Notes: a model not told the origin generated them from the sequence alone. A DNA stretch of 64,000 nucleotides from Streptomyces asoensis (GCF_016860545.1 NZ_BNEB01000003.1:434001-498000), one strand, 5' to 3'. Numbered from the stretch's first letter, positions 15,718 through 24,773 are shown. A program made the numbers and translations.

Positions 15718-18084
15718 TCAGTCCCTGAGAAGGTCCGGCACGCCGTCCGCGTCCGGCTCGTCGCGCTCCCCGGAGACGACCGTCAGCTGCTGGGTGGCGC
15801 GGGTGAGGGCCACGTACAGCACCCGCAGGCCGGCCGGTGACTCGTCCGCGATCTCCGCGGGCGAGACGACGACCGTCGCGTCGTACTCCAGGCCCTTCGC
15901 CTCCAGGCTGCCGAGGGCCACCACGCGCTCGCCGAGGCCGGCCAGCCAGCGTCTCGCCTCCTCACGGCGGTTCATGGCGACCACGACGCCGACCGTGCCG
16001 TCGACCCGCTCCAGGAGGCGCGCGGCCTCCGCCCGGACGGTGGCGCCCAGCGTGTCGGTGACGGCCTCGAAGCGGGGCACGACACCCGTCGACCTGACCG
16101 CCGACGGGGACTTCGCGCCCGGCATCGCCAGGGCCAGCACCTTCGCCGCGAGCTCCGCGATCTCGGCGGGGTTGCGGTAGTTCACGGTCAGCTCGAAGCG
16201 GCGGCGCGGGCGGGTGCCCAGTGCCTCGTCACGGGCCTCGGCGGCCTCGTCCGGGTCCGACCAGGAGGACTGGGCCGGGTCGCCGACGACCGTCCAGGTG
16301 GCGTGTCTGCCGCGGCGGCCGACCATGCGCCACTGCATCGGGGTGAGGTCCTGGGCCTCGTCGACGATGACGTGCGCGTACTCGGTGCGCTCCTGGGCGA
16401 GCCGCTCGGCGCGCTCGCGCTGGGTCTCCTCGCGCACCGGCATCAGCTCCTCCAGGCCGGTGAGCTGGTCCAGCGGGTCGTACTCGCGCCGTTTGCGCGG
16501 GCGCAGCGGGGCGCCCAGGATCGCCTGGAGCTCGTCGAGCATGGCGATGTCGTGCACCGAGTGGCCTTCGCGCCTGAGCGCGCGGGCGACCCTGCGGACC
16601 TCGCCCGGGCTGAGGACGCGCCGCGCCCAGCGTCCAAGGCGCCGCTCGTCGGCCATGGCCGTCAGGACCGCCTGCGGGGTCAGCTCGGGCCACCATGCGT
16701 CCAGGAACGCGATGAACGAGTCCTCGGTGGTCACGTCCTCGTCGAAGGAGGACCGCAGCTCGGCGGCGAGTTCGGGGTCGCTGTGCCGGCCGGCCGCGCC
16801 GGAGCGCTCCCACAGGGCGTCCAGGAGGAGTTTGCGGGCGCGGGGCCGCAGGAGGTTCACCGGGGCGGTGCCGCTGAGGGCGCTCTGGCGGACGCGGTCC
16901 AGGTCGGCGGCCTCCAGTTCCAGGCGGCGGCCGAAGGCGACGACCCGCAGCCGGGTGGGGGTGGCCGAGGGCGCCGGTGACTCGTCGGGCTCGTCGAGGG
17001 TGGGCTGCGCCGCGGCCCGCCCGCCGCTCTCCAGCGCGCCGCGCGCGGCCTTGCGCAGCACCTTCAGCATCCGGTACGACCCCTTGGCCCGGGCCACCGC
17101 CGGGGAGTCGTACAGGGTGGCCTCGGCGCCGTCGACGAGGGAGCCGATGGCGCGGATGGCGACCTGGCCCTCCTCGCCGAGCGAGGGGAGCACGCCCTCG
17201 GTGTACGCCACCAGCAGGGGCGTGGGCGAGACGATCAGGATGCCGCCGGAGTACCGGCGCCGGTCCTGGTAGAGCAGGTAGGCGGCCCGGTGCAGCGCGA
17301 CGGCGGTCTTCCCGGTGCCGGGGCCGCCCTCCACGTAGGTCACGGAGGCGGCGGGCGCGCGGATCACCAGGTCCTGCTCGGCCTGGATGGAGGCGACGAT
17401 GTCGCGCATGGTGTGGCTGCGGGCCTGTCCGAGGGCGGCCATGAGGGCGCCGTCGCCGATGACGGGCAGCTCGGAGCCGTCCAGGGCCGCCTTGAGCTCG
17501 GGACGCATCAGGTCGTCCTCGACGCCGAGGACGCGCCGCCCCTTCGAGCGGATCACCCGGCGCCGTACGACCCGCCCCGGGTCGACCGGGGTGGACCGGT
17601 AGAAGGGGGCCGCGGCCGGTGCCCGCCAGTCGATGACCAGGGGGGCGTAGTCGGAGTCGAGGACCCCGATCCGGCCGATGTGGAGCGTTTCCGCGATGTC
17701 GGCGGTGTTGTCGGGGCGGACGGCCCCCTCGGCGGGCTCGACGGCGGTGTAGGCGCCGTCCGGGCCCTTCTTGCCGTCCTTGCCGAGGAGCAGGTCGATC
17801 CGCCCGAAGAGGAAGTCCTCGAACTCGTTGTTGAGCCGGTTGAGGTGGACGCCGGCGCGGAACACCTGCGCGTCCCGCTCGGCGAGGGCCCCGGGGGTGC
17901 CGACCTGGCCGCGCTTGGCCGCGTCGTCCATGAGGAACTCGGCCTCGTGGATCTTCTCCTCGAGGCGCCGGTACACCCGGTCGAGGTGTTCCTGTTCGAC
18001 GCCGATCTCTCGGTCCCGCACCGAATCCGGCGCGGGGTGCCGATCCGATCCGACCGCGGTCTCCTGCTGTGCCTGAACGGCCAC
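15718..18084 (-). CDS. helR: HelR/HelD-type RNA polymerase recycling ATPase
   Basis: A 788-residue UvrD/PcrA-like SF1 ATPase. An N-terminal coiled-coil (VEQEHLDRVYRRLEEKIHEAE... LNRLNNEFEDFLFGRIDLL) matches the HelD arm that enters the RNA polymerase secondary channel. Walker A GGPGTGKT (Lys about 259), Walker B DEAQD (Asp about 575), GDPAQS and VNYRNPAEI motifs are present, and VVYVALTRATQQL-like motif VI closes the protein. The family pulls stalled RNA polymerase off DNA; in Streptomyces and mycobacteria HelR displaces rifamycins and gives resistance. GTG start with AGAAGGGGG four bases upstream; that site is covered by a predicted hairpin. It lies 64 bp after rsuA. Assignment to HelR rather than another HelD class is inference. 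Confidence 0.8.
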   Translation of the reverse strand: MAVQAQQETAVGSDRHPAPDSVRDREIGVEQEHLDRVYRRLEEKIHEAEFLMDDAAKRGQVGTPGALAERDAQVFRAGVHLNRLNNEFEDFLFGRIDLLLGKDGKKGPDGAYTAVEPAEGAVRPDNTADIAETLHIGRIGVLDSDYAPLVIDWRAPAAAPFYRSTPVDPGRVVRRRVIRSKGRRVLGVEDDLMRPELKAALDGSELPVIGDGALMAALGQARSHTMRDIVASIQAEQDLVIRAPAASVTYVEGGPGTGKTAVALHRAAYLLYQDRRRYSGGILIVSPTPLLVAYTEGVLPSLGEEGQVAIRAIGSLVDGAEATLYDSPAVARAKGSYRMLKVLRKAARGALESGGRAAAQPTLDEPDESPAPSATPTRLRVVAFGRRLELEAADLDRVRQSALSGTAPVNLLRPRARKLLLDALWERSGAAGRHSDPELAAELRSSFDEDVTTEDSFIAFLDAWWPELTPQAVLTAMADERRLGRWARRVLSPGEVRRVARALRREGHSVHDIAMLDELQAILGAPLRPRKRREYDPLDQLTGLEELMPVREETQRERAERLAQERTEYAHVIVDEAQDLTPMQWRMVGRRGRHATWTVVGDPAQSSWSDPDEAAEARDEALGTRPRRRFELTVNYRNPAEIAELAAKVLALAMPGAKSPSAVRSTGVVPRFEAVTDTLGATVRAEAARLLERVDGTVGVVVAMNRREEARRWLAGLGERVVALGSLEAKGLEYDATVVVSPAEIADESPAGLRVLYVALTRATQQLTVVSGERDEPDADGVPDLLRD

Positions 18085-18085
18085 C

Positions 18086-18137
18086 GGGCCCCCTTCTGAC
18101 GTGCTGGGCAGCCGTCAACCGTACGCGAAGGGGGCCC
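18086..18137 (-). promoter_or_regulatory. Inverted repeat that buries the helR ribosome-binding site
   Basis: In the minus-strand transcript, GGGCCCCCTTC (18137-18127) is followed by a 30-base loop and its exact complement GAAGGGGGCCC (18096-18086). The second arm contains the helR Shine-Dalgarno sequence, four bases from the GTG. The first arm begins 11 bases after the rsuA stop codon. It could act as a weak terminator for sigU-rsuA, as a translational off-switch for helR, or both. Confidence 0.6.
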
Positions 18138-18148
18138 GCCGAAGGAAG

Positions 18149-18982
18149 TTACGCGTCGATCTGGACGAGCTTCTTGCCGTCGAAGGTCATGACCTCGAAG
18201 TGGTCGATCTCGCCGGTCTTGAAGGCGGCGCCGCCGACGACGTAGAGCGGGTTCTTGGCCTGCTCGGTCTTGGCTCCGGGGAGACCGTAGCCCCACTCCG
18301 GGACCGACCAGGAGGAGACCGTCTCGCGCTCGCCGTTCTTGCCGACGGCGATGAGCGAGCACTTCTCCGGGCCGGCCACGTTCTTCAGCTCGACGCCGAT
18401 CTCCGTGCCCCACGCCTTCTCGCCCATGGCGACGGTCGCCGAGACCTTGCTCGCGGGGTCGGTCGCGGAGACCCGGTCCGTGAGCGCGGCGAAGGTGGTC
18501 TGGGCACTGTTCGCCGACTTCGGCGCACTCGCCTCGGTCCCCTTGGTCCCGCTGTCGCCGCCGGTCGCCGCCAGGACGGTGAGCGGACCGCCGATGATCA
18601 GCGCGGCCGCCGCGGCCACCAGGAAGAAGGAACGACGGCGCTTGACCGCGCGGCGCTCGGACACCTCGTCGACCAGCCGTTCCGCGAGCCGCGGACTGGG
18701 ACGGGCCGACAGGGACTCGCCGATCGCGGGGGTGCCGGTGCCCGGCAGGTCCGCGAGGGCGGCCAGCATGGGTTCCATGCCCGCGAGCTCGTCGAGCTGC
18801 TGGGCGCACCACTCGCAGCCGGCGAGATGCATCTCGAAAGCGGTTGCTTCGGCGTCGTCGAGAATCCCGAGGGCATAGGCGCCGACGGTCTCGTGTTCGC
18901 TCGGGCTCGGAGATCCCGCAGATCCCTGCATGGGACCAGACATACCCGAACCACCTGCTCCGAATCCCCCGTAAACGCTCAT
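18149..18982 (-). CDS. rsuA: Zinc-containing anti-sigma factor (RsuA type)
   Basis: A 277-residue membrane anti-sigma factor. The ZAS zinc motif HLAGCEWC (HxxxCxxC) lies near residue 52. One transmembrane segment (SFFLVAAAAALIIGGPLTVL) follows near residue 125, then an extracytoplasmic domain of about 130 residues ending VMTFDGKKLVQIDA. The N-terminal domain should hold the partner ECF sigma factor inactive. Its ATG overlaps the sigma-factor stop (TGATG), so the two are coupled. Position and partner match rsuA (SCO2953), whose loss derepresses SigU in S. coelicolor; identity is inferred from memory of synteny. Confidence 0.87.
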   Translation of the reverse strand: MSVYGGFGAGGSGMSGPMQGSAGSPSPSEHETVGAYALGILDDAEATAFEMHLAGCEWCAQQLDELAGMEPMLAALADLPGTGTPAIGESLSARPSPRLAERLVDEVSERRAVKRRRSFFLVAAAAALIIGGPLTVLAATGGDSGTKGTEASAPKSANSAQTTFAALTDRVSATDPASKVSATVAMGEKAWGTEIGVELKNVAGPEKCSLIAVGKNGERETVSSWSVPEWGYGLPGAKTEQAKNPLYVVGGAAFKTGEIDHFEVMTFDGKKLVQIDA

Positions 18983-19557
18983 CACGCCGTCACCCCCCGC
19001 TCCTCCAGAGCCAGCTTCATCGACCGCAGGGCATAGAAGACCCGTGAGCGCACGGTGCCGCTGGGTATGCCCAGCGTCTCGGCCGCCTCGTTGACGGTAC
19101 GCCCCTTGAAGTACGTCTCGACGAGCACCTCCCGGTGGGCCGGGGTCAGGTCGTCGAGCGCGTCGGACAGCGTCATCAGCCACAGCGCCTTGTCGATCTC
19201 GTCCTCCGCAGGAATGACCTCCAGCGGCGACGGGTCGACCTCCTGCGGCCGGGCCTGCCGGCTGCGGTGGCCGTCGATGACGATGCGGCGTGCGACCGTC
19301 ACCAGCCAGGGGCGTACAGATCCGGTCGCACGATTGAGCTGACCGGCGTTCTTCCAGGCACGGATGAGCGTCTCCTGCACGACGTCCTCGGCGCGCTGCC
19401 GATCTCCGGCAACCAGGCGCAGGACATACGCAAGCAGGGGTCCGGCATGCTCCCGATACAGAGCACGCATCAGCTCCTCGTCAGGTTCCGAGGGCTGGGA
19501 CATGCGATGTCGGGCCCTCGATCCACGTTCATTGGCCACGGCCGCATCCTTGCGCAC
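18982..19557 (-). CDS. sigU: ECF RNA polymerase sigma factor (SigU type)
   Basis: A 191-residue group-4 sigma factor with only regions 2 and 4. Region 2 shows LLAYVLRLVAGDRQRAEDVVQETLIRAW, and region 4 shows DLTPAHREVLVETYFKGRTVNEAAETLGIPSGTVRSRVFYAL. The GTG at 19557 was chosen because GGAGG lies about five bases upstream; an ATG (MSQPSEPD) at 19503 is possible. Coupled to the downstream anti-sigma gene. SigU in S. coelicolor affects differentiation and secretion when its anti-sigma factor is absent. Confidence 0.9.
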   Translation of the reverse strand: MRKDAAVANERGSRARHRMSQPSEPDEELMRALYREHAGPLLAYVLRLVAGDRQRAEDVVQETLIRAWKNAGQLNRATGSVRPWLVTVARRIVIDGHRSRQARPQEVDPSPLEVIPAEDEIDKALWLMTLSDALDDLTPAHREVLVETYFKGRTVNEAAETLGIPSGTVRSRVFYALRSMKLALEERGVTA

Positions 19558-19837
19558 GCCCACCTCCGGTGTCCGGGGGATCCCCCAGTCGGTCGCTCGA
19601 CGACGGGTACGCAGACGGGGTGTTGGGTGTTCAAACCACCGGGACATTTTTCTTCGGGGTGTCATGACGAGGGGGACATGGCGGCACATTCCCACCGCTT
19701 TTTCTTTACATTTCCGCCACACCGACAAGATCGCGCTGGCTGCCCCGGCTTCCGTCCGGGTAAACGGCGTGTAATCGAAATCACTTCGAAGGCCGCTCTC
19801 CGCCCCCTCCACGAAAGCCGCATACCAGGCAGGGGAG

Positions 19838-20437
19838 TTACGGACGTGACGCGAGTGCCGCCCGTCTGCGGTGCCGCGCCACCCGTTCCCGGTTGCCGCA
19901 GACCTCACTGGAACACCAGCGCCGCCGGCGCCCCCGGGACATGTCGACGTACACGATCGGGCAGTTGTCGCCCTCGCACTGCCGAAGGCCCGCCCGGGCG
20001 ACGGGATCGGTGAGCAGCTCCACCGCGTCCCGGGCCACCGCGGCCAGCAGCGCGGCACACGCCGGCGGTCCGGCCAACGCGCGCACGAGCGCGCCCTCTT
20101 CGCCGCGTACGGCCCGCGGGGCGGGGGGCGCGGCCCGGGCGAAGTCGTTGACGCGGGCCAGCGCGGGGTCGTCGGGCCCGCTGTCGTGCCGGGCGAGAGG
20201 TCCGCTGTCGTGCAGGGCCAGCCACCCGTGCACCAACTGTCCGGTATTGCGTCGCAGTTCGCGGAACGCCGGCGGCCAGGAGGAGTCCGCGTGGGTGAGC
20301 GGGGTGCCCGGCGGGACCAGGCCGCTGCCGCGGATCCACGCGCACAACGGCGCCACGGCGTCCAGCCGTTCGACGGGATGCGCGGTCGCGAGCAGGTCGA
20401 GACAGATCCGGCCGGCGTCGAACCGGAGCTCGTCCAT
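19838..20437 (-). CDS. CGNR zinc-finger transcriptional regulator
   Basis: A 199-residue member of the CGNR (ABATE domain) family. The N-terminus LRFDAGRICLDLLATA is typical of the ABATE stress-sensing domain. The C-terminal zinc finger reads CEGDNCPIVYVDMSRGRRRRWCSSEVCGNR-like with four Cys and the namesake CGNR, followed by an Arg-rich helix for DNA contact. Ligand and targets are unknown. MDELRF (20437) is the family-like start; ATG at 20488 is also in frame. It is separated from nnaR by 141 bp. Confidence 0.87.
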   Translation of the reverse strand: MDELRFDAGRICLDLLATAHPVERLDAVAPLCAWIRGSGLVPPGTPLTHADSSWPPAFRELRRNTGQLVHGWLALHDSGPLARHDSGPDDPALARVNDFARAAPPAPRAVRGEEGALVRALAGPPACAALLAAVARDAVELLTDPVARAGLRQCEGDNCPIVYVDMSRGRRRRWCSSEVCGNRERVARHRRRAALASRP

Positions 20438-20540
20438 GCGCGTGTCACCGCCAACCCAGCTGCCCTGCTCGGGAATCCGTCCCTTCACAGTGCCAGCGCG
20501 CGGTGCCGACCACCAGCCCGTGGGGCGTACCCCTCCCGGA

Positions 20541-20556
20541 GAGATCCCGGGATCTC
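20541..20556. terminator. Palindrome downstream of nnaR
   Basis: GAGATCCCGGGATCTC is a perfect 16-bp palindrome 23 bp after the nnaR stop, flanked by CCCG/CGGG that extend pairing with a mismatch. It may terminate nnaR transcription or be a binding site for the adjacent CGNR regulator. Confidence 0.4.
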
Positions 20557-20578
20557 CCGGGCCGGGTGGTGAAGCCGC

Positions 20579-21751
20579 CTATCCGTCGGCGTACTTGGCG
20601 TCCGCCGCCGGGTCCAGCGCCAGCCGGTATCCCCGCTTCACCACCGTCTGGATCAGCTTCGGCGTGCCGAGGGCCGTCCGCAGCCGGGCCATCGCCGTCT
20701 CCACCGCGTGCTCGTCGCGCCCGGCGCCCGGCAGCGCCCGCAGCAGCTCGGCGCGCGGCACCACCCACCCCGGCCTGCGGGCCAGCGCCCGCAGCAAGGA
20801 CATCCCCGCCGGGGGCACCGGGCGCAGACTGCCGTCGACCAGCACCGCGTGGCCCCGGATCTCCACCCGGTGCCCGGCGACCGGCAGCGCCCTGGCCCGC
20901 ACCGGCAGCTCCTGGCACAGCAACTGCACGAGCGGCCCGAGCCGGAACCGCTCGGGGGAGACGGTGGGCACGCCCCGCGCCTGCAACGGCAGCGCGGTGA
21001 CCGGGCCGACACAGGCCGGCAGCACGTCGTGGTGCAGTGCGGCGACCAGCTCCGCCAGCAGCCCGCGCTGCTCCGCCCGCGAGAACAGGGAGACGGCCGC
21101 GGGCGCGCTGGTGAAGGTGATCGCGTCCAGACCGCGCGAGACGGCGGCGTCGAGGAGCCGGTCCAGCGGTGTGATGTCCTCCGGCGGCATCCACCGGTAG
21201 ACGGGGACCCCCACGACCTCCGCGCCCGCGGCCCGCAGCGACTCCACGAACCCGGGCAGCGGCTCACCGTGCAGCTGGACGGCGACCCGCCGTCCGTCGA
21301 CGCCCTCCTCCAGGAGCCGGTCGAGCACCTCGGCCATGGACTCGCTGGACGGCGACCACTCCTCCGTCAGCCCGGCGGCCCGTACGGCGCCCTTGACCTT
21401 GGGGCCGCGGGCCAGCAGCTCGACCCCGCCGAGCCGGGCGAGCAACTGCTCGCCGAGTCCCCAGCCGTCGGCCGCCTCGATCCAGCCCCGGAAGCCGATC
21501 GCCGTCGTCGCGACCACGACGTCCGGCGCCTGGTCGATGAGTTCCTTGGTGGCGGCGAGCAGTTCGCCGTCGTCGGCGAGCGGCACGATGCGCAGGGCGG
21601 GCGCGTGCAGCACCGCCGCCCCGCGTCGCTGGAGCAGCGCGCCGAGCTCCTCGGCGCGGCGCGCGGCCGTCACGCCCACGGTGAAGCCCGCGAGGGGCCC
21701 GTGTTCGACGGCGCCCTCGGGGCCGGCGTCGGATCGCTGCTGTTCGTACAT
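20579..21751 (-). CDS. nnaR: HemD-like/winged-helix fusion, nitrate assimilation regulator NnaR type
   Basis: A 390-residue protein. Residues about 20-285 are a uroporphyrinogen-III synthase (HemD) fold (LAGFTVGVTAARRAEELGALL, ATTAIGFRGW, ITFTSAPAAVSLF). Residues about 295-385 are an OmpR-type winged helix (GMSLLRALARRPGWVVPRAELL, HAVETAMARLRTALG, VVKRGYRLAL). The architecture and the position next to narK match NnaR (SCO2958), reported as a co-activator of nitrate/nitrite assimilation genes together with GlnR. A true HemD is normally encoded in the hem cluster, so a regulatory role is more likely than haem synthesis. It starts 99 bp after narK. Confidence 0.85.
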   Translation of the reverse strand: MYEQQRSDAGPEGAVEHGPLAGFTVGVTAARRAEELGALLQRRGAAVLHAPALRIVPLADDGELLAATKELIDQAPDVVVATTAIGFRGWIEAADGWGLGEQLLARLGGVELLARGPKVKGAVRAAGLTEEWSPSSESMAEVLDRLLEEGVDGRRVAVQLHGEPLPGFVESLRAAGAEVVGVPVYRWMPPEDITPLDRLLDAAVSRGLDAITFTSAPAAVSLFSRAEQRGLLAELVAALHHDVLPACVGPVTALPLQARGVPTVSPERFRLGPLVQLLCQELPVRARALPVAGHRVEIRGHAVLVDGSLRPVPPAGMSLLRALARRPGWVVPRAELLRALPGAGRDEHAVETAMARLRTALGTPKLIQTVVKRGYRLALDPAADAKYADG

Positions 21752-21794
21752 CACTCTCGTCCCGCTCGAGTCCCGTTCACACCTACATGCCGAC

Positions 21795-21822
21795 GAGCCT
21801 GTCAATGGTGCATGACAGGCTC
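21795..21822 (-). terminator. Hairpin between narK and nnaR
   Basis: GAGCCTGTCA (21795-21804) and its exact complement (21813-21822) form a 10-bp stem with an eight-base loop, 29 bp after the narK stop. It probably attenuates or ends narK transcription before nnaR. Confidence 0.6.
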
Positions 21823-21850
21823 GGTTCGGCCACATGTCGCCGGTGTTACG

Positions 21851-23245
21851 TCACACCTCGGCGTAGCTGAGCTGCGGCTTCGCCTCGGAAGCGGCGCTGC
21901 CCGCCGTGGTCCGGCCGGCCGGGCGGCGAAGGTATACGGCCCAGGTGACCGCGAAGCACGCCGCGTAGAAGGCGAGGAAGGCGACGAACGCGCCGGTGCC
22001 GGAGCCGTAGGAGAGGAAGGACTGCCGGAAGGCCAGGTTGATCCCCACCCCGCCGAGCGCGCCGACCGCCCCGATGAGACCCATGGAGGCGCCGGACAGC
22101 CGCCGGCCGTGGGCGGCCGCCTCCTCGCCCGTGAGCCCCTGGGCGACGGCCTTCGCCTGGAAGATGCCGGGGATCATCTTGTACGTCGAACCGTTGCCGA
22201 GGCCGCTGAGCACGAACAGCACCACGAAGACGCAGACGAACAGCGGCAGCGACTTGCGCATGCTCGCGAAGACCAGGACGGCGGTGGCCGCGGCCATGCC
22301 GACGTAGTTGTACAGGGTGATGCGGGCGCCGCCGTAACGGTCGGCGAGCCAGCCGCCGACGGGCCGGATCAGGGAACCGAGCAGCGGGCCGATGAAGGTG
22401 AGGTAGGCCGCCTGGAGGGGCGTCCGGCCGAACTGGTTCGTCAGGACCTGGCCGAAGGCGAAGCTGTAGCCGATGAACGACCCGAACGTCCCCACGTAGA
22501 GGAAGGACATGATCCAGGTGTGGCCGTCCTTCGCCGCGTCGACGGCGGCGCCGGTGTCGTTCTTCACGGAGGCCAGGTTGTCCATGTACAGCGCGGCGAG
22601 GGTGGCGGCGACGAGGATCAGCGGGATGTAGATCCCGAGCAGGACGCGCGGTCCGCCGCTCGCGCCGATGACGGCGAGACCGATCAGCTGGAGGACCGGC
22701 ACGCCGATGTTGCCGCCGCCCGCGTTGAGCCCCAGCGCCCATCCCTTCTTGCGGAGCGGGAAGAACGCGTTGATGTTGGTCATCGAGGAGGCGAAGTTGC
22801 CGCCGCCGATGCCCGCCAGCAGGCCGACCAGGAGGAACGTGCCGAAGGAGGTCCCCGGCTCCATCACGGTGAACGCGGCGGTCGTGGGGATCAGGAGCAG
22901 ACCGGCCGAGATGATCGTCCAGTTGCGCCCGCCGAAGATCGCGACGGCGAAGGTGTACGGCACCCGGACGACCGCCCCCACCAGCGTCACCATCGACGTG
23001 AGCAGGAACTTGTCGGCCGGGGTGAGGCCGTACTCCGGGCCCATGAAGAGCACCAGCACGGACCACAGGGTCCAGATCGAGAAGCCGATGTGCTCGGAGA
23101 GGACGGAGAAGAGGAGGTTGCGGCGGGCGATCTTCTCGCCCTTCTCGTTCCAGAAGGCCTCGTTCTCCGGGTCCCACTCCTCGATCCAGTGGCTCCCCTT
23201 CTTCACGGGGGGCGGGGATGCGGGGGCTGTACTCGGGGCTGTCAT
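21851..23245 (-). CDS. narK: Nitrate/nitrite MFS transporter
   Basis: A 464-residue NarK-family transporter with about twelve membrane segments. The nitrate-porter signature GGGNFASSMTNINAFFP is present near residue 150, together with NAGGGNIGVPVLQLIG and a second conserved Gly-rich segment (SGLGNGSTYKMIPGIF). It imports nitrate and/or exports nitrite across the cytoplasmic membrane. GGAGG lies five bases before the ATG. It is followed by nnaR, and GlnR/NnaR-like half-sites lie about 80-115 bp upstream. Confidence 0.93.
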   Translation of the reverse strand: MTAPSTAPASPPPVKKGSHWIEEWDPENEAFWNEKGEKIARRNLLFSVLSEHIGFSIWTLWSVLVLFMGPEYGLTPADKFLLTSMVTLVGAVVRVPYTFAVAIFGGRNWTIISAGLLLIPTTAAFTVMEPGTSFGTFLLVGLLAGIGGGNFASSMTNINAFFPLRKKGWALGLNAGGGNIGVPVLQLIGLAVIGASGGPRVLLGIYIPLILVAATLAALYMDNLASVKNDTGAAVDAAKDGHTWIMSFLYVGTFGSFIGYSFAFGQVLTNQFGRTPLQAAYLTFIGPLLGSLIRPVGGWLADRYGGARITLYNYVGMAAATAVLVFASMRKSLPLFVCVFVVLFVLSGLGNGSTYKMIPGIFQAKAVAQGLTGEEAAAHGRRLSGASMGLIGAVGALGGVGINLAFRQSFLSYGSGTGAFVAFLAFYAACFAVTWAVYLRRPAGRTTAGSAASEAKPQLSYAEV

Positions 23246-23322
23246 GACGCCTCCACGGTGCTCCGGGGCTCGGGTGTTTCGAGGGGATGAGCGGTGATGA
23301 GTCCCGAAGGTAGGGAGGCCGC

Positions 23323-23359
23323 GTTTCCGCGCTGTGGCTGTGGGTGACCGGAAAGGAAC
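23323..23359. promoter_or_regulatory. Candidate GlnR/NnaR binding region upstream of narK
   Basis: Two GlnR-type a/b half-site pairs (consensus gTnAC-N6-GAAAC) face away from each other. On the minus strand GCCAC-N6-GAAAC (23338-23323) has one mismatch; on the plus strand GTGAC-N6-GGAAC (23344-23359) has one mismatch. They lie 78-114 bp upstream of the narK start. The pattern is suggestive only. Confidence 0.4.
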
Positions 23360-23492
23360 GTTGCTCTCACCTTGCGCGCGGGCCCGGTGAGAGGTCCAGG
23401 GCGGGCCCCGCCCGCCGCGCGGCGCTCGGGGCCCGGTGAGGGACCCCGCGCGAAGCCCGTGCGCCGCGCGGGGCCCGTGCGCCGCGCGGGGC

Positions 23493-24773
23493 TCAGGCGC
23501 GGTGCGCCGCCGCCCGGCCGTCCGGCCACAGCCGGGGCCTGCGGCGGGCCGCCAGGTCCTCCACCCAGCCGAAGCAGACCACGCAGAGCGCCGTGAGCAG
23601 CCAGATGACCGGCAGTTGCGGCCACGGGCTCTGGAGGATCCACGGGGCGCCGGTCTCCAGTCCCGGGACGGCCCACAGCCGGTCCCACAGCGCCTCGACG
23701 ATCCCGATGCACACGTTGTGCCAGAGGTAGATCGTCACGGCCCGGGAGTTGAGCAGGGTGATCAGCCGGTCCCAGCGGCGCAGCCTGCCCGGCCACTGCG
23801 ACCAGGACGGGCTGAGGTGCAGGAGCAGCAGGACCGCGGCGAACGACCACAGCGACTGGGCGAACGGCATGTCGTCCAGGTCGTGGCCCTCCTCCAGATG
23901 ATGGGCCAGGGCGTACCAGAGGCCGGCCGCCGCCACCGCCGGGGCCAGCGACGGCACCACGTACCGGGGCAGCCGGCGCAGGATCCCCTCCTGGTGGGCC
24001 ATCCCCAGCAGCCAGCACGCGCCGAACGCGCCGAAGTCGCTGAGCTGCGCCTCCAGCCGCCAGCCCGGCACCGGGAGCATCCCGGCCTCCAGGGCGGCCG
24101 ACAGCACGAGCGGTGCGACGACCGTGAGCCAGGGCAGCCGGCGCAGGGCGCGCAGCAGGAGCGGGGAGAGCAGCACGAACCACAGGTAGGCGCGGATGTA
24201 CCACAGCGGGACGCCCATGTCGGTGGCCCAGTCGTCGCCGATCAGCCCGTGCACGCCGGGCAGCCCGTCACCGTACGGCGGGTCGCTGAGCGGCAGGATC
24301 CAGTAGCCGAGGTGGAGCCACCACCAGCCGGGGTGTCCGTCCTCGTCCGGGCCCCAGCCCGCCGCCAGCATGCCGGTCACACCGACCGCGCCCAGCAGCC
24401 ACAGCGGGGGCAGCAGCCTGCGCAGCCGGCCCCGCACGACCTCCGGCGCGGGGCGCCTGGCCAGCGAACGGGCCATCAGGTTGCCGGCGAGCGCGAACAT
24501 CACGCCCATGGAAGGGAAGACGATGGGCAGCCAGGCCCAGCCCATCAGGTGGTAGAGGACGACCCGGAACAGGGCGACGGCACGCAGCAGGTCGAAGTAG
24601 AGGTCGCGTCCGCCGCCCTTCTTCCGGGCACCGCGCTGCTCGGAACCCTGCGACTGCGGACCCCGCTGCTCCGGACCCTGCTCCGGACCCTGCTGATCCG
24701 CCGCGGTGTTCCGGGTCGGCGGGTCGGGCAGTTCGGGCAGCTCGGACGTGGTGTCGGTCGGACGGATGCTCAT
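23493..24773 (-). CDS. Acyltransferase-3-like integral membrane protein of the matAB locus
   Basis: A 426-residue protein. A charged Gln/Pro-rich N-terminus (about 1-55) precedes about ten membrane helices beginning DLYFDLLRAVALFRVVLYHL, the usual opening of acyltransferase-3 (OafA/IcaC) proteins with an Arg and a His in the first helix. SRAVTIYLWHN near the end is also typical. Such proteins transfer acetyl or succinyl groups to surface polysaccharides. The ATG overlaps the matB-like stop (TGATG), so it is coupled to the polymer synthase and probably decorates the same polymer. Confidence 0.85.
   Translation of the reverse strand: MSIRPTDTTSELPELPDPPTRNTAADQQGPEQGPEQRGPQSQGSEQRGARKKGGGRDLYFDLLRAVALFRVVLYHLMGWAWLPIVFPSMGVMFALAGNLMARSLARRPAPEVVRGRLRRLLPPLWLLGAVGVTGMLAAGWGPDEDGHPGWWWLHLGYWILPLSDPPYGDGLPGVHGLIGDDWATDMGVPLWYIRAYLWFVLLSPLLLRALRRLPWLTVVAPLVLSAALEAGMLPVPGWRLEAQLSDFGAFGACWLLGMAHQEGILRRLPRYVVPSLAPAVAAAGLWYALAHHLEEGHDLDDMPFAQSLWSFAAVLLLLHLSPSWSQWPGRLRRWDRLITLLNSRAVTIYLWHNVCIGIVEALWDRLWAVPGLETGAPWILQSPWPQLPVIWLLTALCVVCFGWVEDLAARRRPRLWPDGRAAAHRA

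Noticed and set aside
20579..21751. Simple haem-pathway uroporphyrinogen-III synthase
   Set aside because: The C-terminal winged-helix domain and the narK neighbour point to a NnaR-type regulator instead.
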